A stretch of DNA of 64,000 bases from NCBI GenBank assembly GCA_038209775.1, contig JBBQXK010000001.1:1-64000 (forward strand), in the 5' to 3' direction. Positions within the stretch are counted from its first letter, which is position 1. The number at the start of each line of letters is the position of its first letter. Below the pieces are notes generated by a model. The model did not search any database, was not told where the DNA came from, and was given only the letters and a program-made list of their open reading frames with translations. Positions 34,334 through 44,717 of the stretch are shown piece by piece. Source of the stretch: JBBQXK01 sp038209775 (GTDB lineage: Bacteria; Pseudomonadota; Alphaproteobacteria; Rhodobacterales; Rhodobacteraceae). Made by a program: the position numbers and the translations under genes.

Positions 34334-34360
34334 GCGCCACGACATGAACCGGAGGCGACA

Positions 34361-34408
34361 GTGGCGATCCTTATCATCATCGTAGGACTTGCGCGCATGG
34401 GCCGGTAA
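34361..34408 (+). CDS. ilv leader peptide
   Basis: A 15-residue peptide MAILIIIVGLARMGR from a GTG start, with GGAGG five bases upstream. It contains four Ile, two Leu and one Val codons within residues 3-10, as expected for a peptide sensing charged branched-chain tRNAs. It is too short to be a structural gene. Its position between the promoter and the terminator of the acetolactate synthase operon supports an attenuation role. Confidence 0.85.
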   Translation: MAILIIIVGLARMGR

Positions 34409-34465
34409 CGGTTGACCCCTAACCCAGGTTCCCATGCGCCCCCGACTGAACCCCGGGGGCTTTTT
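34393..34465 (+). promoter_or_regulatory. Transcription attenuator of ilvI
   Basis: Two hairpins can form. The first pairs GCGCATGGG (34393-34401) with CCCATGCGC (34431-34439), nine perfect pairs. The second is a terminator, GCCCCCG (34438-34444) with CGGGGGC (34454-34460), followed by TTTTT. They share 34438-34439. A ribosome stalled on the Ile codons would leave 34393-34401 free to form the first hairpin and disturb the terminator. A ribosome reaching the stop codon (34406) would cover it and allow termination. Confidence 0.75.
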
Positions 34466-34518
34466 GTTGCCCAAACGCCAGAACACCAGACCGACCCGCA
34501 CGAACAAGGATGAAAACA

Positions 34519-36284
<1,766 letters not shown>

Positions 36285-36285
<1 letters not shown>

Positions 36286-37448
36286 TGAACTGGCTTCCAC
36301 GGGTTCGTCCGCGCTCGCCCGACGAGGGCCATCGCGCGGCCACGCAGCTGGAGCTGTTCTTTGATCTGGTGATCGTGATTGCCATCGCCTCGTTGACCGA
36401 GGCCTTTCACCATGCGGTGTCGGCCGCGCATGGGCTGGAAATGCTGGCGAATTTCGTGTTCATTTTCGCGGCGATCTGGTGGGTCTGGATGAACTACGTC
36501 TGGTATGCCAGTGCCTTTGACAACGACGATGCGCTGCACCGGGTTCTGACCATCGTGATCATGTTCGGGGCCACGGTCTTTGCCGCAGGTGCGGCCTCGA
36601 TCTTTGAAACCCTCGATTTCCGGTACGGCCTTCTGGGCTGGGTGATCATGCGGCTGGGAATGGTTCTGCTGTGGGCGCGCGTGGCCTTCAGTTGTCCGGA
36701 ATATCGCACGATGGCCACGCGGTATGCAGGCGGTTATCTTGTTGCGCAGAGCCTGTGGGTTCTGCTGTACTTCGCGTTCCCCGGCGACAAGACCATGATG
36801 CTGACGCTGGGTCCGCTGGTTTTTCTGGTAGAGCTTGCGGTGCCCTATATCGCCGATCCGCGCGGCAGGCTGCCCTGGCACCGCCACCACATCATCGAAC
36901 GCTTCGGGCTGTTGAACATCATCGTTCTGGGCGAGGTGCTGTTGTCGGTAGCACTGACCATCAGCCACTTCTACGAAGGTGCGTTCGACGTGCACCTGCT
37001 GGCCAATGCGCTGAGCGGCACGGTCATCGTGTTCGTGGTCTGGTGGCTTTACTTCATCGAGACCGAGCACCTGACCTCGCGGGATATTGGGCGTGCGCTG
37101 TTTTGGGGTTACGGGCATTTCTTCATCTTTGCAGCGGGTGCGCTGCTGGCGGTCGGGCTTGGCGCGCAGATGGATTACCTGACGCATCATTCCAAGGTCA
37201 CCGCCGCCGTGCCCGCCGCCTATGTGAACGGCGCCGTCGCACTTTACCTCGGTGCCCTCTGGGCGATCCGTGACCGCTTCCACGCCCTAGGCTGGCGCGG
37301 CAACGTGCTGCTTGTGTCAAGTGCGGGCTTTGCCGTCATGGCCATCCTCGGCCTGCCCCCCGAGGCTACCGCGCTTGCCTGCCTGCTGGTTCTGGTGCTG
37401 AGGTTGCGCCCGCGCAGCCTGACCGCCCCCCATTCCTCGGAGACCTGA
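36285..37448 (+). CDS. ltrA: Low-temperature requirement protein A (LtrA) family
   Basis: A 387-aa integral membrane protein with about ten hydrophobic helices. Family signatures are TQLELFFDLVIVIAIASLTE, WWVWMNYVWYASAFDNDDAL, RHHIIERFGLLNIIVLGEVL and VWWLYFIETEHLTSRDIGRA. LtrA was named in Listeria for growth at low temperature; its biochemical role is unknown. It lies between ilvI and ilvH. Its ATG overlaps the ilvI stop, and its TGA is followed directly by the ilvH ATG. This placement inside a biosynthetic operon is unusual. Confidence 0.9.
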
Positions 37449-38027
37449 ATGCCCCCCCTGAACATCAAGAAAGGCTCGTCGAGCCATTCCGCCTATGACC
37501 TGCGCGCCTCCAATACCGAGGCCGAGGAAAGCCACACACTGGCCGTGATCGTCGAGAATGAACCGGGCGTCCTTGCCCGGGTGATCGGCCTGTTTTCAGG
37601 GCGGGGGTACAACATCGACAGCCTGACGGTAGCGGAGGTGGACCATACCGGCCACCGCAGCCGCATTACCATCGTCACGCGCGGTACGCCGCATGTGATC
37701 GACCAGATCGAGGCGCAACTGTCGCGGATGGTTTCCGTTCATGCGGTGCATGACCTGACCGCCGACGGCCCGTCAGTGCAGCGCGAACTGGCGCTGATCA
37801 AGGTGGCGGGCCGGGGCGATCTGCGGATCGAGGCGCTGCGGCTGGCCGAGATTTTCCGTGCGAATGTGGTGGATTCGACGCTGGAAAGTTTCGTGTTCGA
37901 GATGACCGGCACGCCCGAAAAGATCGACGCCTTTGCCGAACTGGTGCGGCCACTGGGGTTGCTGGAGATTGCGCGAACCGGCGTTGCTGCACTGGCACGC
38001 GGGGTTAGGCCGGGCACGGGGGAGTGA
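37449..38027 (+). CDS. ilvH: Acetolactate synthase small (regulatory) subunit
   Basis: A 192-aa regulatory subunit that activates IlvI and gives valine feedback inhibition. The N-terminal ACT domain is clear: SHTLAVIVENEPGVLARVIG, FSGRGYNIDSLTVAEV and RITIVTRG. The C-terminal ACT-like half contains ELALIKVAG and FVFEMTGTPEKIDAFAELVR. It is the last gene of the ilvI-ltrA-ilvH operon, with a GC-rich hairpin shortly after the stop. Confidence 0.95.
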   Translation: MPPLNIKKGSSSHSAYDLRASNTEAEESHTLAVIVENEPGVLARVIGLFSGRGYNIDSLTVAEVDHTGHRSRITIVTRGTPHVIDQIEAQLSRMVSVHAVHDLTADGPSVQRELALIKVAGRGDLRIEALRLAEIFRANVVDSTLESFVFEMTGTPEKIDAFAELVRPLGLLEIARTGVAALARGVRPGTGE

Positions 38028-38030
38028 GGG

Positions 38031-38059
38031 GGCGGGTGGGGCTCACCCCGCCACCCTTT
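38031..38059. terminator. Possible terminator after ilvH
   Basis: GGCGGG (38031-38036) can pair with CCCGCC (38047-38052), and alternative pairings exist (GGGTG/CACCC). A short TTT follows. It lies between converging genes and may serve both. Confidence 0.45.
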
Positions 38060-38068
38060 AACCCCGCG

Positions 38069-38710
38069 TCAGTTCTGCCATTCGGCCACCAGCTTGCAGT
38101 CGAACCGCCCGCCCGACAGCAGCCGCCGGTAGGTGTCCGCCGAGACGTACTTGCTGTAGACATCCGCGCCGCCACCCTGCTCGATGCTGCGCAGGCAACT
38201 GACCAGCGCATCCTTGCGGGCGGCGTCGCGCGTGGGGTGGCCCCAGGACAGCCCGTATTTCGCAACCCGGTTCGCGGCGGCGGCCCCGTAACTGCCCGTG
38301 CCACCCTTTTTCGATGACCGCGCCAGTTCGCGTGACATGCCGCTGTTGATGTTCGTGACCACCTTGCCCGCGCCTACCGGCTGGCCCGCAGGCACGATCA
38401 CCGCGTAAAGGACGCAAGCGCCGCCTGCATTGTCATTGGCCTCGCAGTTGGCCTTGGCGATGGCCTTCGCGTCCTCCAGACGATGTTCGTCGACCCACCA
38501 TTCGGCATGATCGGCCCCGGTCGAGATGTAGAAGGCCCCGTTGAAATCGCGCGCCCGCGCCTTGAACTCGGCCAGACCCCGCTTTTGTCCGGGTTGCAGG
38601 GTGGCCTTGCCCACCACCTGCAGGCCACCCTTGGTATAGACCGCAACATCGGCCATCGCAGGCCCCGCGACCAGCATCAAGAGCGTCACCAGAAATCCCG
38701 CACAACGCAT
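38069..38710 (-). CDS. Secreted protein of unknown function
   Basis: A 213-aa protein with a Sec signal peptide (MRCAGFLVTLLMLVAGPAMA). The mature part has NGAFYISTGADHAEWWVDEH, KAIAKANCEANDNAGGACVL and a C-terminal Cys pair region (SCLRSIEQ...FDCKLVAEW). Cysteines may form disulfides in the periplasm. I recognise no family. Starts further upstream encode Arg-rich sequence and no signal peptide, so this start is preferred. It is divergent from the adenylate cyclase gene. Confidence 0.72.
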   Translation of the reverse strand: MRCAGFLVTLLMLVAGPAMADVAVYTKGGLQVVGKATLQPGQKRGLAEFKARARDFNGAFYISTGADHAEWWVDEHRLEDAKAIAKANCEANDNAGGACVLYAVIVPAGQPVGAGKVVTNINSGMSRELARSSKKGGTGSYGAAAANRVAKYGLSWGHPTRDAARKDALVSCLRSIEQGGGADVYSKYVSADTYRRLLSGGRFDCKLVAEWQN

Positions 38711-38831
38711 CACACCCCCCCCCCGACAGCCGACCCACACCTTACGGACACCGCAAGACTGCGCAAAGTGAATTTGCGGGGCGCAAGGCCTATCCGCTGG
38801 TCGGGGCAGGCCTGTGACGGTAACCTGCCGC

Positions 38832-40229
38832 ATGATGAACCGCGATCTCCTCCGCCTGCCCCGCCTCCGCTTTGGCCTTCTGGCCCGCATCCTTGCCAGT
38901 GCCGATACCGAGGCCGACATGGTCGCCGCCGACCCGGTCCTGCGTCAGGCGGTCGAGGCGGAACAGCGCATCGGGCGAAGGATGGCCGGCACCGGGCGGC
39001 AGACGGCGATCATCATCATCGCCATCCTGATCCCGTTCCTGAACTTCAGTTGGGAAATGCTGTGGTATGAGGGGCTGTTGTTCCTGTTCTGGCTGAGCGG
39101 GCGGTTGCGCAGCAGATATGCCACGGTCGGGCGGTCGTTGGGCGAGTTGGCCTTCATCCTGTCGGACATCCTGCTTTTGACCTGCATCGCCGTGGTGCCG
39201 AACCCGCTTCTGGGTGTCGCGGCCCCGACTGCATTCGGCTTTCGCTTTCATACGTTCGACTATCTGTTCCTTGTCCTTGCCTTCGCCACGCTGTCCTATT
39301 CATGGCGGACGGTCTGGACCATCGGCGTCACGGTGGCGGTGGTCTGGCTGGCGGCCACGCTGATCGTCGATCTTTTCGGGCATGAGGTTCCGGCGTTTTC
39401 CGACGCCGCGCGTGCCATGGCCACCCGGTTTGACGTCCCGGCCGTCGCCCCGTTCCTGAACCTCAATGACGTGCAGTGGAGCCTGCGCGTGCAGGAGGTG
39501 GTGATCTTCCTGATCGTGGCGGCAGCCCTGACGCTCAAGGGCTGGCGGGCGAACCAGATGTTGTACCGGCAGGCCCGGGCGGCGGCAGAGCGGGAAAACC
39601 TGTCGCGCTATTTCGCGCCCACGATGGTGGAACGGCTGGCGCAGCAGCCGGCCGCACTGGCGCAACCGCAGACGCTGGAAATCGCGGTGCTGTTCGCCGA
39701 TCTGGTGGGGTTCACCGAACGCGCCGAAACCTCGCCCGAGGCCGAGGTGGTGGCCGACCTGCGCCGCTATTATGCGGTGATCGAGCGGGCGGTATTCGAT
39801 CATGGCGGCACGCTGGACAAGTATCTGGGCGACGGGGTGATGGCGACCTTTGGCACGCCGGTTCCCGAACCGGGCGATGCCGCAAACGCGCTGCGCGCGG
39901 CGCGGGCCATCGTGGCGGGGGTCGATGCCTTGGAGATTGGCCTTCACGTTTCGGTAGGCGTGCATTTCGGGCGGGCAACGGTGGGGGATGTGGGGCCCGC
40001 GCGGCGGCTGGAGTTTGCGGTGATCGGCGACACCGTGAATGTGGCCGCACGGCTGGAAGCAAGTTCGCGCGAGATGGGGGCGCGGATCGTGCTGTCGGAT
40101 GCACTGGTCCTGCGTGCAAGGGCGGACGGGGTCGAGGACGCGATGCTGGCGGGCCTGACCGCCCTGCCCGACGTCACCCTGCGCGGGCGCCGCACGCCCA
40201 TCGACACCTGGGTGTGGCGGGATGCGTGA
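38832..40229 (+). CDS. Class III adenylate cyclase, membrane-bound
   Basis: A 465-aa protein with a cytoplasmic N-terminus, about six hydrophobic helices (residues 45-235) and a C-terminal class III cyclase domain. The metal Asp residues are Asp290 in LFADLVGFT and Asp334 in KYLGDGVMATFG, where Lys330 is the adenine-selecting lysine. FAVIGDTVNVAARLEASSRE supplies the second selector (Asp) and the transition-state Asn/Arg. These favour ATP and cAMP synthesis. The membrane part has no recognised sensor domain, so the input signal is unknown. Confidence 0.92.
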   Translation: MMNRDLLRLPRLRFGLLARILASADTEADMVAADPVLRQAVEAEQRIGRRMAGTGRQTAIIIIAILIPFLNFSWEMLWYEGLLFLFWLSGRLRSRYATVGRSLGELAFILSDILLLTCIAVVPNPLLGVAAPTAFGFRFHTFDYLFLVLAFATLSYSWRTVWTIGVTVAVVWLAATLIVDLFGHEVPAFSDAARAMATRFDVPAVAPFLNLNDVQWSLRVQEVVIFLIVAAALTLKGWRANQMLYRQARAAAERENLSRYFAPTMVERLAQQPAALAQPQTLEIAVLFADLVGFTERAETSPEAEVVADLRRYYAVIERAVFDHGGTLDKYLGDGVMATFGTPVPEPGDAANALRAARAIVAGVDALEIGLHVSVGVHFGRATVGDVGPARRLEFAVIGDTVNVAARLEASSREMGARIVLSDALVLRARADGVEDAMLAGLTALPDVTLRGRRTPIDTWVWRDA

Positions 40230-40238
40230 CGCCGCGCC

Positions 40239-41003
40239 TTACGCGCCGGTAAACCGGGGTGCGCGCTTTGCCATGAAAGCGGCCACCCCTTCGGCGAAAT
40301 CCGCCGTGGCCCCGCAAGTGCCCTGCCACTCCGCCTCCAGCGCCAGTTGCGCGTCAAGGTCATTGCCATAGCTTGCCCTGACCGCCGCCTTGATCCCCCG
40401 GAACGCCACCCCGGGGCCGTTGGCCAGATGTGCGGCGCGCGCGGCAACCGTTGCCGCAAAGGCATCATCGGCCACACATTCCCAGATCATCCCCCAGTCC
40501 GCCGCCGCCCGCGCCGTCACCCGGTCGGCAAACAGCATCGCCCCCATGGCGCGCTGCAACCCGACCGAGCGGGGCATGGCCCAGGTGCCGCCCGCATCGG
40601 GGATAAGGCCGATCTTGGTGAAAGACTGCTGGAAAAACGCGCTTTCGCAGGCGATCACCACATCGCAGACCAGCGCCAGATTGGCCCCCGCCCCCGCCGC
40701 CGCCCCGTTCACCGCCGCAATCACCGGCACCGGGCAATCGACGATGGCGCGCAGCATCGGCTCGTATTCCTCACGCAGTGTGCGGCTTATGTCGGCGGGT
40801 GCGATGGCGTCGCCCGACAGGTCCTGCCCCGAACAGAACGCCCGCCCTGCCCCGGTCAGGACCACGACCCTTGCGTCATGCGCGCCAAGGGCTGCGGTGA
40901 TCGCTGACCGCATCACGCGGTTCAGCGCATTCATCAGCGGCGCGCGGTTCAGGGTGATGGTCCGCACCCCTGCCGCATCGGTCACCAGAACGGCATCGGT
41001 CAT
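40239..41003 (-). CDS. Enoyl-CoA hydratase/isomerase (PaaG-like)
   Basis: A 254-aa crotonase-fold protein. The oxyanion-hole regions are GAGRAFCSGQDLSGD and NGAAAGAGANLALVCDVVIA. QQSFTKIGLIPDAGGTWAMP with the Asp corresponds to the PaaG/PaaB isomerase group (2-(1,2-epoxy)phenylacetyl-CoA isomerase-like). No phenylacetate genes are adjacent, so the physiological substrate is uncertain. It follows ccmH on the same strand with a 70-bp gap, and faces the cyclase gene. Confidence 0.88.
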   Translation of the reverse strand: MTDAVLVTDAAGVRTITLNRAPLMNALNRVMRSAITAALGAHDARVVVLTGAGRAFCSGQDLSGDAIAPADISRTLREEYEPMLRAIVDCPVPVIAAVNGAAAGAGANLALVCDVVIACESAFFQQSFTKIGLIPDAGGTWAMPRSVGLQRAMGAMLFADRVTARAAADWGMIWECVADDAFAATVAARAAHLANGPGVAFRGIKAAVRASYGNDLDAQLALEAEWQGTCGATADFAEGVAAFMAKRAPRFTGA

Positions 41004-41073
41004 CGCAAATCCCCATCGGTTCAGGGCGCGAACCTAGCCGCCCCCGGCCCCGGCGGCCAAGGGCAACGCCGCG

Positions 41074-41526
41074 TCACGGGTGCAAAATCTCATCGAGGCG
41101 GCGTTCTTCGTCGGGGGTCAGGGCGGCCACAGCCTCGGGTCCGCGCCGCCGCCGCAACCAGGTCACAGCGATCCCGCCGCCAAGCAGCAACAGCCCCGGC
41201 CCGGCCAGCCACAGCACCAGATTGGCGCCGCGCGCGGGCGGGTTCAGCAACACATACTCGCCATAGCGCGCCACCATGAAGGCCATCGCTTCGGCATCGC
41301 TGTCGCCCGCCACCAGCCGTTCGCGCAGCAACAGGCGCAGATCGCGGGCGATGGCGGCATCGCTGTCGTCGATGGTCTCGGTCCGGCAGACGACACAGCG
41401 CAATTCGCGCGACAAGGCGCGCGCGCGGGCCTCCATCACCGGGTCGGGCAGCACCTCGTCAGGCTGGACGGCAAGGGCGGGCATCGCCGCCAGCCACAGC
41501 GCCACAATCAGGATGCAACGCCTCAT
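41074..41526 (-). CDS. ccmH: Cytochrome c maturation protein CcmH
   Basis: A 150-aa CcmH/CycL-type thiol-disulfide protein that keeps apocytochrome c cysteines reduced for haem ligation in the periplasm. A signal peptide (MRRCILIVALWLAAMPALAV) is followed by the LRCVVCRTETI motif with Cys44 and Cys47. A membrane helix near residues 103-123 (LVLWLAGPGLLLLGGGIAV) and a short basic tail end the protein. Its ATG overlaps the ccmF stop (ATGA). Confidence 0.95.
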   Translation of the reverse strand: MRRCILIVALWLAAMPALAVQPDEVLPDPVMEARARALSRELRCVVCRTETIDDSDAAIARDLRLLLRERLVAGDSDAEAMAFMVARYGEYVLLNPPARGANLVLWLAGPGLLLLGGGIAVTWLRRRRGPEAVAALTPDEERRLDEILHP

Positions 41527-43493
41527 TCCGCAGGCACCCCGCCCGCCACCCGCCGCGCCCCGGCGGCAATGCGGTAACGCCGGTCGGTCAGGCTGATGGC
41601 ACCGCCAAGGGCCATCAAGAGCGCCCCCGCCCAGATCCAGTTGGCAAAGGGTTTGACATAGCCGCGCACCGCCCAGCCGCCCGCCTGCTGGCGGTCACCG
41701 ATCACCAGATAGACATCGCGCCAGAACCCCTGGTCGATGGCGGCCTCGGTCGTGGGCATGCCCTGCACCGGATAGATGCGCTTTTCCGGCAGCAAGCGGG
41801 CCACCACCACGCCGCCTTGCGACAGCGCCATCACCGCCGTGGTCGAAAGATAATTCGGCCCCTGCACATCACGCACATCCTCCAGCGTCACGCTGTAGGC
41901 ACCCAAGGGATAGGTCTCGCCCACCTGCGCCACGCGGATATCCTCGATCATCCAGGCGTTGATCGCGGCACAGCCAAAGACGGTGACACCCAAGCCCGCA
42001 TGCGCCGTCACCCGGCCCCAGTCGGCCCTTGGCAGCCGCACAAGCCGCCCCAACCGCGCGGCCACCGCACCGCGCCCGGTACGTGCCCACAGGTCAGTCA
42101 GCGCCCCCGCAACCACCCAAGCACCCAGACCCAACCCCACCGGCCCCAGCGCCGAACGCCCGGTCTGCACCGCAAAGGCCAGCGCCATCAGCGCCACGGC
42201 CAGCACCGCCGCCGGCCACAGGCCCTGCAGGGTGCGCCCTACCGTCCCACGCTTCCACGCCAGCATCGCGCCAACCGGCAGGATCAGCGACAGCGCCACA
42301 AAGAACGGCGGAAAGGCCGCGTTGAAGAACGGCTCACCCACCGACAGTTTCGCACCCCAGCCCATTTCGGCAATCAGGGGCCAGATCGTGCCGATGAACA
42401 CCACGAAACAACTGACCGCCAGCAACAGGTTGTTGGCGACCAGCGCGCCTTCGCGGCTGACGGGGGCAAAGATGCCCTTGGCCTCCAGCACCCCCGCCCG
42501 GGCCGCAAACAGGATCAGCGCGCCGCCGATGAAGACGCCAAGGATCAGCAGGATGAACACCCCCCGCTCGGGATCATTGGCAAAGGCGTGGACGCTGGTG
42601 ATGACCCACGACCGCACGATGAAGGTGCCAATGAGGCTGAAGGCAAAGGCCAGGATTGCCAGCAGAACCGTCCATGCCTTGAGCGATTCGCGTTTCTCGA
42701 CCACTACCGCCGAGTGCAACAACGCCCCGGCCAGCAGCCACGGCATGAACGACGCATTCTCGACCGGGTCCCAGAACCAGAACCCGCCCCAGCCAAGCTC
42801 GTAATACGCCCACCAAGACCCAAGTGCTATGCCGATGGTCAGGAACACCCAGGCCGAAAGCGTCCAGGGCCGCACCCACCGCGCCCAGGCGGCATCGACG
42901 CGCCCCTCGATCAGTGCGGCCACGGCAAAAGAGAACGCCATCGAGAGCCCGACATAACCGAGGTAGAGGAAAGGCGGATGAAACGCGAGGCCGGGATCCT
43001 GCAGCAGGGGGTTGAGGTCCTGTCCGTTGAAGGGCGGCACGGCCATCCGCAGGAAAGGGTTCGAGGTAAAGATGAGGAACATCAGAAATGCCACCCCGAT
43101 GGACCCCTGAACCGCAAGAACCCGCGCCCTGAGGGTGGCCGGCAGGTTGCCCCCGAACCACGCGGCACTGGCCCCAAACACGGCCAGGATCAGCACCCAC
43201 AAAAGCATCGAGCCCTCGTGGTTCCCCCAGACGCCCGCAACCTTGTAAAGCATGGGCTTGGCGGTGTGCGAGTTGAGAACCACAAGGCGCAGGGAAAAGT
43301 CCGAGGTGACAAAGGCATGGGTCAGCGCCGCAAAGGAAAAGCCGATCAGCAGCACCTGCGCGGTTGCCGCAGCCTCACCCACCGCCATCCACGTCTGCCA
43401 GCGCCGTGCTGCGCCAACCATCGGCACGATGGTCTGCACCAGCGCCACGCACAGTGCCAGGATCAACGCGAAATGGCCAAGTTCAACGATCAT
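41523..43493 (-). CDS. ccmF: Haem lyase CcmF
   Basis: A 656-aa polytopic membrane protein that ligates haem to apocytochrome c. It has many hydrophobic helices and the tryptophan-rich WWD domain GSWWAYYELGWGGFWFWDPV followed by ENASFMPWL. Conserved His residues flank it (FLYLGYVGLSMAFSFAV; GNHEGSMLLWVLI). Length matches the family. It leads a ccmF-ccmH unit, with the enoyl-CoA hydratase gene following, an arrangement seen in related bacteria. Confidence 0.96.
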   Translation of the reverse strand: MIVELGHFALILALCVALVQTIVPMVGAARRWQTWMAVGEAAATAQVLLIGFSFAALTHAFVTSDFSLRLVVLNSHTAKPMLYKVAGVWGNHEGSMLLWVLILAVFGASAAWFGGNLPATLRARVLAVQGSIGVAFLMFLIFTSNPFLRMAVPPFNGQDLNPLLQDPGLAFHPPFLYLGYVGLSMAFSFAVAALIEGRVDAAWARWVRPWTLSAWVFLTIGIALGSWWAYYELGWGGFWFWDPVENASFMPWLLAGALLHSAVVVEKRESLKAWTVLLAILAFAFSLIGTFIVRSWVITSVHAFANDPERGVFILLILGVFIGGALILFAARAGVLEAKGIFAPVSREGALVANNLLLAVSCFVVFIGTIWPLIAEMGWGAKLSVGEPFFNAAFPPFFVALSLILPVGAMLAWKRGTVGRTLQGLWPAAVLAVALMALAFAVQTGRSALGPVGLGLGAWVVAGALTDLWARTGRGAVAARLGRLVRLPRADWGRVTAHAGLGVTVFGCAAINAWMIEDIRVAQVGETYPLGAYSVTLEDVRDVQGPNYLSTTAVMALSQGGVVVARLLPEKRIYPVQGMPTTEAAIDQGFWRDVYLVIGDRQQAGGWAVRGYVKPFANWIWAGALLMALGGAISLTDRRYRIAAGARRVAGGVPAE

Positions 43494-43672
43494 GGGGTGC
43501 CCTCCGTAGTACGTATCCTAGGGCAAGTCGGTGGCATGGGCCACCACCCTGTGCGCCTTCGCCGCAACCTGTGATTTGCGCAATAGGTCGGTTTCCTCCC
43601 GGAACCCGGAACGAAATCTTTGCGGATTTCGCACCCGGCAAACACGCGTATCCCGACCCGTCACAACCGCCG

Positions 43673-44446
43673 TTACATCGCGGTCCAACCGCCATCGACG
43701 CTGATCGTGGTGCCGGTGATCTGGGCGGCGGCGTCGGAACACAGGAACACCACGGTGCCGCCCAGCTCTTCGACCGTGGCGAACTGGCGCGAGGGCTGGC
43801 GTTCCAGCATCACCTCGCGGATCACCGTTTCGCGGTCCATGTTGTGCGCTGCCATCTGGCCGGGGATCTGCGCCTCGACCAAGGGCGTCAGCACATAGCC
43901 GGGACAGACCGCGTTCGCGGTGATCCCCTGACCCGCGCATTCCAGCGCCGTCACCTTGGTCAGCCCCACCACGCCATGCTTGGCCGCGACATAGGCCGCC
44001 TTGAAAGGTGATGCCGTCAACCCGTGCGCCGAGGCGATGTTGACGACCCTGCCCCAGCCGCGTGTCCGCATGCCGGGAAGCGCGGCTGCGGTTGTATGAA
44101 AGGAGGAGGTGAGATTGATCGCAAGGATCAGGTCCCACTTTTCGGGCGGGAAGTCGGGGATCGGGGCCACATGCTGGATGCCTGCATTGTTCACCAGAAT
44201 GTCGCAGCCACCCGCGCGTTCGATCAGCGCGCGACAGGCGTCACCCTTGGACATGTCTGCCGCGATGTAGGTCACCTTCGCGCCCGTCTCGGCCGCCAGT
44301 TCGGCCGCCTGCGCGTGATCCTCGGGGCGGTCGCTGAATGAATTCAGCACCACCTCGGCCCCCGCCTGCGCCAGTGCCCGCGCGATGCCCAGACCGATGC
44401 CCGAGGTTGACCCGGTGACCACCGCCCGCTTGCCCGTCATCGTCAT
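43673..44446 (-). CDS. 3-hydroxybutyrate dehydrogenase-type SDR
   Basis: A 257-aa short-chain dehydrogenase. The NAD-binding motif is VTGSTSGIGLGIARALAQAG, the structural motif is NNAG, and the catalytic Ser-Tyr-Lys is seen in NIASAHGLTASPFKAAYVAA and the following Lys. HNMDRETVIREVMLERQPSR with CPGYVLTPLVEAQI is characteristic of D-3-hydroxybutyrate dehydrogenase (bdhA), which links PHB breakdown to acetoacetate. The ATG at 44446 has GGGAG upstream. A strong terminator lies 84 bp before the start on the same strand, see the mini-ORF entry. Confidence 0.87.
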   Translation of the reverse strand: MTMTGKRAVVTGSTSGIGLGIARALAQAGAEVVLNSFSDRPEDHAQAAELAAETGAKVTYIAADMSKGDACRALIERAGGCDILVNNAGIQHVAPIPDFPPEKWDLILAINLTSSFHTTAAALPGMRTRGWGRVVNIASAHGLTASPFKAAYVAAKHGVVGLTKVTALECAGQGITANAVCPGYVLTPLVEAQIPGQMAAHNMDRETVIREVMLERQPSRQFATVEELGGTVVFLCSDAAAQITGTTISVDGGWTAM

Positions 44447-44529
44447 ACGACCGCTCCCATGCTGCACCTGCAGCATCAAAGCATGTGCGGGGCGCAAAGG
44501 GAACACGCAAGGGCGTGAGGAACCGGGCC

Positions 44530-44558
44530 AAAAAAAACGCCCGCACAAGGCGGGCGTT
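44530..44558 (-). terminator. Strong intrinsic terminator inside an open frame
   Basis: On the minus strand AACGCCCGC pairs with GCGGGCGTT (nine perfect pairs, 5-nt loop) and runs into T8. It lies in the reading frame of an SD-led mini-ORF that starts at 44672, and upstream of the SDR gene. Confidence 0.85.
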
Positions 44559-44672
44559 AAGTGTTGAGGCAGGTTTCATACAGGCAAGAAACCTATCGAG
44601 CAGTGAGGACTGTATACGCGCGTCTGCGCCGAAGGTGAAGTTAAAAGTTTGAAAACCGTTGCGGGCCGTCAT
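44530..44672 (-). CDS. SD-led mini-ORF ending in a terminator (candidate nonstop mRNA or leader)
   Basis: An ATG with GGAGG four to five bases upstream opens a frame beginning MTARNGFQTFNFTFGADAR. It has no stop codon before the terminator, so a terminated transcript would encode about 47 residues without stop, ending LVRAFF. Four Phe codons occur within eight codons (GFQTFNFTF). Two readings are possible: a tmRNA-controlled nonstop gene as in E. coli arfA, or a Phe-rich leader peptide attenuating the downstream gene. No homologue is recognised. The frame runs on into the SDR start if terminator read-through occurs. Confidence 0.4.
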
Positions 44673-44717
44673 ACCGTTCCTCCAAGAAAACTAGGGGATA
44701 GCGGAGTTTCTTGCAGC

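Noticed and set aside
41817..43574. A 585-codon open frame antisense to ccmF
   Set aside because: Its product is His/Arg/Gln/Pro-rich and lacks structure; ccmF is unmistakable on the other strand.
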